A stretch of 64,000 bases of DNA from Tritrichomonas musculus (lineage: Eukaryota; Parabasalia; Tritrichomonadida; Tritrichomonadidae). Below are positions 58,436 to 64,000 of this stretch, piece by piece. The position numbers were made by a program, and so were the translations under genes. Numbering within the stretch: position 1 is the first letter of the stretch; each line of letters begins with the position of its first letter. Under the pieces are notes generated by a model. It searched no databases, was not told the origin of the DNA, and saw nothing but the letters and a program-made list of their open reading frames with translations. The stretch covers positions 4,836,001 through 4,900,000 of the forward strand of contig JAPFFF010000009.1 of NCBI GenBank assembly GCA_039105265.1, given 5' to 3'.

Positions 58436-58487
58436 AATTGACCTTGGTAACAAATTTGACTAGGTTTCTCTGGGAACAAAAACGATT
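58436..58487 (-). repeat. Right terminal inverted repeat of the foldback element
   Basis: 52 bases, inverted partner of 58169-58221 with about five mismatches and one gap. Confidence 0.8.
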
Positions 58488-58652
58488 AATCAAGTTTTTT
58501 GAACTCAGTTTATACATTTTATTCAATTTGGTGCAGCCTTTGAAAAAGTGATCGAATAATATGCATTTATTCCAATTATTTTTCATTTACTGAATTTAAA
58601 TCCAAATTTCCAAAAGCTCATCCCAGAATTTTAGTTGTATAAATGAATCATC

Positions 58653-58677
58653 AAAAAAAAAAAAAAAAAAAAAAAAA
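58653..58677 (+). repeat. A25 homopolymer
   Basis: Run of 25 A bases in the spacer between the foldback element and the glycosyltransferase gene. Confidence 0.85.
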
Positions 58678-58762
58678 GCATGTGGATCAATGAATTCATT
58701 GATGAAATTCCACCCGATCATTAGAAAAAAAAATTGAAAAATCATAAAAGAAAGATATATAT

Positions 58763-59764
58763 TTATATATAAGCTGTGAATTTTTTTTGTAGTCTACAAA
58801 ATTCTCCGCCAACATGAGGGTAAAAATGAAGTCCTAAATCATCTGGAGCTTCATTTATAATTTTTTTTCCAATTGTATTAACATAATCAATTTTTTGTCT
58901 GTTATGCCACGAGACAATTTCATTCACTCTGCATATTTGTAATTTAGTATTACATGGCTGTTTTATTACAGAATAATCAAAACTAGAGTTAATAAGCAAA
59001 TCATAAGAGAAAGTTTTTACAGGCCATCCAACAAAAGTTGGTGTATGAATATCTTCAGGCGTGAATCTCATTTTTTCAATAAAATAATTTATATTAACAT
59101 CATCAGCAGCTATATCTTTTTTATATTTTTCCATGCAATAATTTTCAAGGTCAAGGTATTTTTTAACACATGCTCGAGACATGAGCCAACCAGAACCACC
59201 ATGAACGAAAGTTGAACAATGATGACCTTTAAATACAACGTCTTTTTTTGCATCATATTTTGAATTTAGATAATTTAATAATTTATATAAATTAGGTATA
59301 TGAATTAATGCATCATATGATGTTCTAAGATACCAATAATGCGTAGTATTTTCGTAAAATTCACGAGCAGATTTATAATCAAGATATACAAAACTTTGAT
59401 ATGATGGAATGTCTTCTTGTGGAACCTGAACAAAATGAAAATTGTATTTTGTTTCAAGATTTGGATCGATGAATGATCGATCTTCGCGAATTGAAGTATA
59501 AATACTGAAAGTTGAATCTTCAATTTGTGAAAACTCATTACCCCAAGCTTTTAATAGAAAACTTGTTCTAGGAGAATGCTTTTGCTGAATTAGAATTACA
59601 ATATATATCGAAGATTTGTTATACATTTTGATTGTCCGACATGAAATATCAATTAGATAAATCTCTGAATTTTTAATAATCGAAAACTTATAAAAATTGT
59701 ATGCAAACATCTGAATAATAGCTAATAGAAAAATCCCTCTCATCAGCAAAATGGAATTGAGCAT
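58763..59764 (-). CDS. GT31/Fringe-like glycosyltransferase, type II membrane protein
   Basis: 333 residues. A transmembrane signal-anchor lies at about 4-24 (SILLMRGIFLLAIIQMFAYN), giving a Golgi-type II topology. The luminal part follows the Fringe/C1GalT1 pattern: KAWGNEF near the start, a WYLRTSYDALIHIPNLYKLL strand where the DxD motif is expected, VVFKGHHC, then FVHGGSGWLMSRACVKKYL, matching the GGAGYxLSxxA of the family, and ADDVNINYFIEKM, matching the EDxxxG region. The DxD position reads TSYD, so the usual DDD is not present; metal binding may differ. The family transfers Gal, GlcNAc or similar sugars to O-linked glycans. Trichomonads coat the surface with glycoconjugates. The start is the first ATG. 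Confidence 0.72.
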   Translation of the reverse strand: MLNSILLMRGIFLLAIIQMFAYNFYKFSIIKNSEIYLIDISCRTIKMYNKSSIYIVILIQQKHSPRTSFLLKAWGNEFSQIEDSTFSIYTSIREDRSFIDPNLETKYNFHFVQVPQEDIPSYQSFVYLDYKSAREFYENTTHYWYLRTSYDALIHIPNLYKLLNYLNSKYDAKKDVVFKGHHCSTFVHGGSGWLMSRACVKKYLDLENYCMEKYKKDIAADDVNINYFIEKMRFTPEDIHTPTFVGWPVKTFSYDLLINSSFDYSVIKQPCNTKLQICRVNEIVSWHNRQKIDYVNTIGKKIINEAPDDLGLHFYPHVGGEFCRLQKKFTAYI

Positions 59765-61353
59765 TCTTTATTAAACAAAATTTATTTCTTTGAGAAAGGT
59801 TTATCTTTTGTAAACGCTTTAAAATTCATTTTTTCTTATTATTCTAAAAAATATAAATAATTTAATAAATTATATTATTAATATATAATTTATTATAATC
59901 AATTTTTCATATTTTATAATTATTTTACAATTATTATGAAAGATATTATAATATCTTTATACATTTATATCCAACCAAATATATATTGAAAAAATAAATA
60001 TTTTGAGATAAAAGTTGATAAAATAAACCATGCAATTTCATCAATTAAATGAATAAAGTTTATTTTATTTTAATCAAAGGAGCACGACTTTGGCGGTTAT
60101 TGAAAATCGTCGTTTCGACTTCATATTGAAATATTATATAGTATATTGGTTTTTAAGCAAGTTTTATATAGATCAAAAAAAAATCTATCATAGGGGAAAA
60201 ACATTATTCATGTTTTAAAAATATAAGTTATCAAAAAGTTTAACTTTTCAGAACTAACGTACGAATTTTAATTCTAAACGTTTTTACATGTTTGATATAA
60301 GTGGTGTAAATACACAGAAATAAATCGATTTATCGACAAATGAAAAAAAAATAATTCAAAAAGTTGACAAATTGAACGATAATTTTTTTTCACTACTCAA
60401 TTTTTTTATTTTATTCATTTTTTATTCTGAATTTACTTATGTATTTAGTTATTTTGGAAATGAAATTTCATTATATTAAAGATAATAGTCTATTTTATTA
60501 TTAAAATTTAATAATAAAATATCATAGAACCTCCAAACATCATTAAAATACATAAATATCATAATTAATTGATTTTTTCTGCAGATAAATAATTATATTT
60601 GCTTGGTATAATTATATATAACAATTATTTGTTATTATTTTTCCGAAAACTTTGATTTTTAATAAACTTAAATATTCATGAAATTATTATCTTTTCAACT
60701 CCAAAATGAAAATACTATATTTAATATGCTTTAATAAATAAATATATATTAAAAAAATTATATTTTGTAATAAAAATTCCGTATCAACAAAACATTAATT
60801 ATAATATAATAGAATTATTAACACCAATCGTGGTACAAAATAAAATATCAATGTAAATAAACACTCAACAGAAAAGAATATTCCCCAGGATTTCAAAAAT
60901 AAAAAATGTGATTTGGAAATTTATAAGTCTACTATAAATTTTATTTAAAAGATATAATATCATTTTATCATTTAGCACTAAAATAAAATATCAAAACTAT
61001 TAATTTACAAGTCCTTTGGATGATCAAAAAAAAAAAACATCATTAGGACTTTATTTCATCACACTTGAAATAATTCTGTAATGTATCATTATGGATTATA
61101 TTATCTAATATAAATAATCAATATATTTAAAAAATATTGTTTTTTCTTGTTTTTATAATAAGATATAAATGTTTTTTTAAGGCTTCTTAACGTACGAAAA
61201 ACGGTTACCAGTGCTCCTTTTTTTAATCGTATTTTTCATTAAATAAATTTATATCAAATTCTATATCAAATTCGATTCGTGTTCAATTACTTATTCTTTG
61301 ATGTTTTCGTTATCAGTAAAAATATTAAATAATTTTATTTTCGTGATCCTTAT
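59765..61353. other. Long AT-rich gene desert
   Basis: About 1.6 kb with no ORF of note and no RNA gene. AAAGGAGCAC at 60076-60085 recurs inverted at 61211-61220, and TAACGTACGA recurs directly at 60255 and 61188. These could be the worn ends of an insertion, but the matches are only 10 bases. Confidence 0.45.
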
Positions 61354-61359
61354 TTGTTT

Positions 61360-61539
61360 CCACAGGAAAATTCAATACTATACAAATATCTAGATAAATC
61401 ACGTATATTATTCGATTTCAGATCAGGAGGTGTTACACATCAAGCCGCAAAAAGGGGACTTAAAATATATTCAGTTGAAATAGGTGAATCATGGATTCAT
61501 CTTTTAAAAAATGAAATTCAGGTTCAACACGAATTCTAA
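61360..61539 (+). pseudogene. Fragment of a SAM-dependent methyltransferase-like gene
   Basis: About 60 codons with no ATG. The translation SILYKYLDKSRILFDFRSGG then VTHQAAKRGLKIYSVE resembles the first strand and SAM-binding glycine motif of a class I methyltransferase (E/D-F-G-S-G-G...YSVE). The first glycine of the motif is Arg. The frame stops where the 3' end of the repeat-protein pseudogene begins. No start, no remainder of the fold: a fragment. Confidence 0.5.
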
Positions 61540-64000
61540 CAATTTGCTTCTCTGAATTCATAACTTTTTTGAATTAATTTTTTTCTTTTAATCAACTTTT
61601 TCTTTCCATTTTGATCGTCCATTTCAAAATATTCATAAGATTCAGGTTCAATTTGGCGTCTAACTCTTTTACCATCATCAATTGTTACATATTCAAATTC
61701 AACTTTTCTCTTTTTTAATGATTTTGAACCATTTTCATCTTCAATTTCGTCGTATTCATATTGATCAGGATGAAAAGGTCGAAAAACGGTCTGTGCTTTA
61801 CCTTCGACTTTTTTTCTAAATCTTTCGAATTCTATTTTTTGATGAACTATTTCTTTCTTTTGAAGTTCAATATTTTCAACTACAACGAATTCGAATTCTT
61901 CATGATCTACTTTAGCGTAAACGATAGCATTTTCACCATCAATTGACCTTATTTCACGGTTGAATTCGATTGGTTTAATACTATGAGAACCATCAATGTT
62001 TTCAACTTCGTAGTATTCAAAGAAATGTCTAGGTTTTATCATTTTAACTATTTCATCTTTTTGGTCAATTATTTTATGAACTTTTTCATATTCGACTTTG
62101 AATTTAACGATGTTTTTGTTTCCTGATTCATCTTCAAGTTCGTAGTATTCGAAAATATCTTTTTCAATAGGACAATTAACTCTTCTTATTTTACCATCAT
62201 TATCTTCTACAGCGTAAACTTCAGTATCGACTTTAATTTTTTCAAAGAATTCTAATTCAATTGATCGATTAATTTGATGAATGTTTCCATGTTCTGATAA
62301 TTCTTCAATGAATTCGTATTTAACTGGATATTTTTCAATTTTTCCTTCTTCATTTTCGTAGAATCCAAAAAATTGAGGATGAATTCTTCTTTTTACGACT
62401 TGATCGACTCCATCGACTGGAAGAACTACTTTTTGATACAAAATTTCCTTTTTGATTGAATTTCCATCAAAATCTTCATCTTCATCGTATTCTTTTTTAT
62501 GAATTGGTTTTCGAATTCTTTTAATTTTTCCACTCGAAAGAGTCACTGCATCTTTTTCGTATTCGATTAATTTCTTAACAATTTCATGAGTTCTATCATT
62601 TTCTACAAATCATACTCTTCAGGAATAAACGGTCTCCTCACAATTCTAATATCACCGTTAACTTTTTGTTGAGCCACTTTTTCAATGCACATTTTTCTTC
62701 TTTCCACTTTTTTAGTTCCATCGACATCAACTTGAATGAAGCAATAAAAATCAGGTTCTATTTTCTTTTTAACTAAATGAACGTTTCCGTCATCCAATTT
62801 CATGTTAATTATTTGATAATCAACTTTTCTTTTATTTAATTTAATTTCACCAGTATCATCATCTTCAACTTCGTCGTATTCGAATTCATCTTCAACAATT
62901 GATCTTCGAATTCTGTTATGATTTTCATCAAAAAAATATTCAAACTTGACCAATTTTCGTTGAATTTGATTTTCTTCATCATTTAAAATTAATTCATATT
63001 CATCTGGATGAAAAGGTCGAAGAACATCTCTTAATTCACCATCAACTTCAATTGTTACTTTATTGTATTGAATTGGTCTTTTTTCGATGCCTTCATACGT
63101 TTGGACAAATTCATAGTCCGTTTTATGTACAGGTCTTCGTAATGTTTTGATTTGTCCGTTAACGGTTGTATTCAATTTTTCGTATTCAATTTTTCTTTTA
63201 ATTATGACGGTTTCGTTGTTATCGTCAAGTGTTTCGACATATTCGTATTCATCGGTTTCAACTTGACGAGTTAATGGTTTGTTTGTTTCTTCGTCAATTG
63301 TTGTTTCGTATTGTTTTGATTTCTTTTCAACTTTTCTTTCTCCGTTTTCATCGACAACTTCAATGAATTCGAAATCTTCGTTCTTAATTGGTTTATGTAG
63401 TTTAATTATTTCACCATTTTCATCTTCAACTTCAACTATTTCGTATTCAATTGGACGTTGTTCTTTCCTTTTTCCTCCTTCACAGCATTCTTCATTTTCA
63501 TCTTCATCAACTTCAATGAATTTATAATCAAAATGTTCACGTTTTGTGTAAACAGGAACAATAGAATCATTTTTTTCATTTTTATTATGTTTTTTATTTT
63601 CATTGACAATTTCTAGTTCTGACTTATGATGATTTTCTATATAAAATTCTATTTCTCATTTTTCAATTTCGGTTTTTCCTTCTGAATTAACTTTTTCATA
63701 GAATTCGTATTGTTTTTCTCTCTTACGTCTATGAATGACAACTTCTTGATCATCGATTTGATGTCTTTCTTTAAAGAATTCAACTTCTCTCTTTTCTACT
63801 TTATTTTTGTCTTCATTACCATTTTTGATCTGATCTGGACAATCAATTAGATCAGATTCTGTAAGACGGTAAAAATCGTAAAAAACTCGTTCAATTGGGT
63901 GATTCTATCGCATTTTTACTTTTGATTCATCTATTTGAGAAAAATCTTTTTGATTTGGGAAATCTTTGCCAATAATCTGTTCTAATTCTTGATTTTCTGT
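61536..64000 (-). pseudogene. Decaying long repeat-protein gene (5' end off the window)
   Basis: A single reading frame can be followed from the right edge to 61536 with three lesions: TAG at 63905-63907, TGA at 63656-63658 (one transition from CGA) and a 1-base frameshift just before the TAG at 62603-62605. The more than 800 codons are made of degenerate units of about 30 residues with the pattern V-(K/R)-R-(K/R)-I-x-P-x-x-Y-E-Y-x-E-x-x-D-(E/Q)-x-G (examples: VRRQIEPESYEYFEMDD, FRPFHPDQYEYDEIEDENG). The protein is highly charged with alternating basic and acidic turns, and probably forms a beta-solenoid or hairpin array. I do not know the family. Codon use and repeat spacing are well kept, so loss of function is recent, unless the lesions are sequencing errors. 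Confidence 0.75.

Larger units (their letters stand above)
58156..58501. mobile_element. Foldback MITE-like element with GC-rich core
   Basis: Imperfect terminal inverted repeats lie at 58169-58221 and 58436-58487 (about 47 of 53 positions match). A nested inverted repeat (TTTTCCCAGTGTCT, 58274-58287, against 58361-58374) brackets a core at 58288-58360 that is 67% GC (49 of 73 bases by count). The outer ends are flanked by a 10-base direct repeat AAGTTTTTTG (58156-58165 and 58492-58501), a possible target-site duplication of the length made by Mutator-like transposases. There is no transposase. Poly-A and poly-T runs sit between the outer and inner repeats. Confidence 0.7.

Noticed and set aside
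58147-58479. Open frames on both strands of the foldback element
   Set aside because: They arise from the inverted repeats and homopolymers; no start context or conserved protein features.

Overview
The window looks like nuclear DNA from a parabasalid (trichomonad) flagellate. The signs are: very AT-rich DNA with dense long intron-less genes and short spacers; an Inr-like TCA-Y-W-W motif 4 to 16 bases upstream of many start codons, as known from Trichomonas; a decayed Maverick/Polinton DNA polymerase B and a mariner-type element, both abundant in trichomonad genomes; and flagellar, cyclic-nucleotide and TKL-kinase genes typical of the group. I cannot fix the species; Trichomonas or Tritrichomonas-like is my guess.

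Layout. 1-4375 (-) is the N-terminal 1,458 codons of a HYDIN-like central-pair protein, with its 3' end off the left edge. 4441-5178 is a deleted mariner relic. 5513-7561 (-) is a WW-WW-MyTH4-RhoGAP protein (Vilse/ARHGAP39 architecture). 8001-10730 (-) is a TKL-like kinase whose catalytic Asp is Asn. 11.1-12.8 kb holds small unrecognised genes. 13985-22315 (+) is a 2,776-residue Furry/MOR2/PAG1-like scaffold with several tandem-repeat inserts. 22597-22818 (-) is a small coiled-coil protein, and 22918-23034 (+) is a 5S rRNA gene. 23179-24645 (-) is a TAF5-like WD40 protein, and 24821-25912 (-) is a bacterial-type Old Yellow Enzyme. 26706-30266 (+) is a GAF-domain cyclic-nucleotide phosphodiesterase. 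30873-31961 (+) is a CCDC47-like ER membrane protein. 32302-36420 (-) is a Ser/Gln-rich repeat protein, 36645-37169 (-) is unknown, and 37802-39478 (-) is a MOK/RCK-type MAP-kinase-like kinase.

39.8-42.1 kb is a graveyard: an A40 tract, a frameshifted unknown gene, a decayed Maverick polymerase B, a GATATC-rich patch, and a second copy of the phosphodiesterase promoter and first codons. 42643-56811 (+) is the most striking gene, a 4,722-residue midasin/dynein-like AAA+ protein. It has about six AAA modules and a C-terminal block of three vWA-like modules flanking an amidotransferase-like module.

The right end is again degenerate: a kinase/Sel1 pseudogene, a foldback MITE with a 67% GC core, a GT31/Fringe-like type II membrane protein, 1.5 kb of AT-rich spacer, a methyltransferase fragment, and a decaying repeat-protein gene that runs off the right edge.

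Themes: flagellum (HYDIN, MOK), polarity and cytoskeleton (Furry, RhoGAP), cyclic-nucleotide signalling, and transcription (TAF5-like, 5S). There are no operons; neighbours are independent genes, each with its own promoter.
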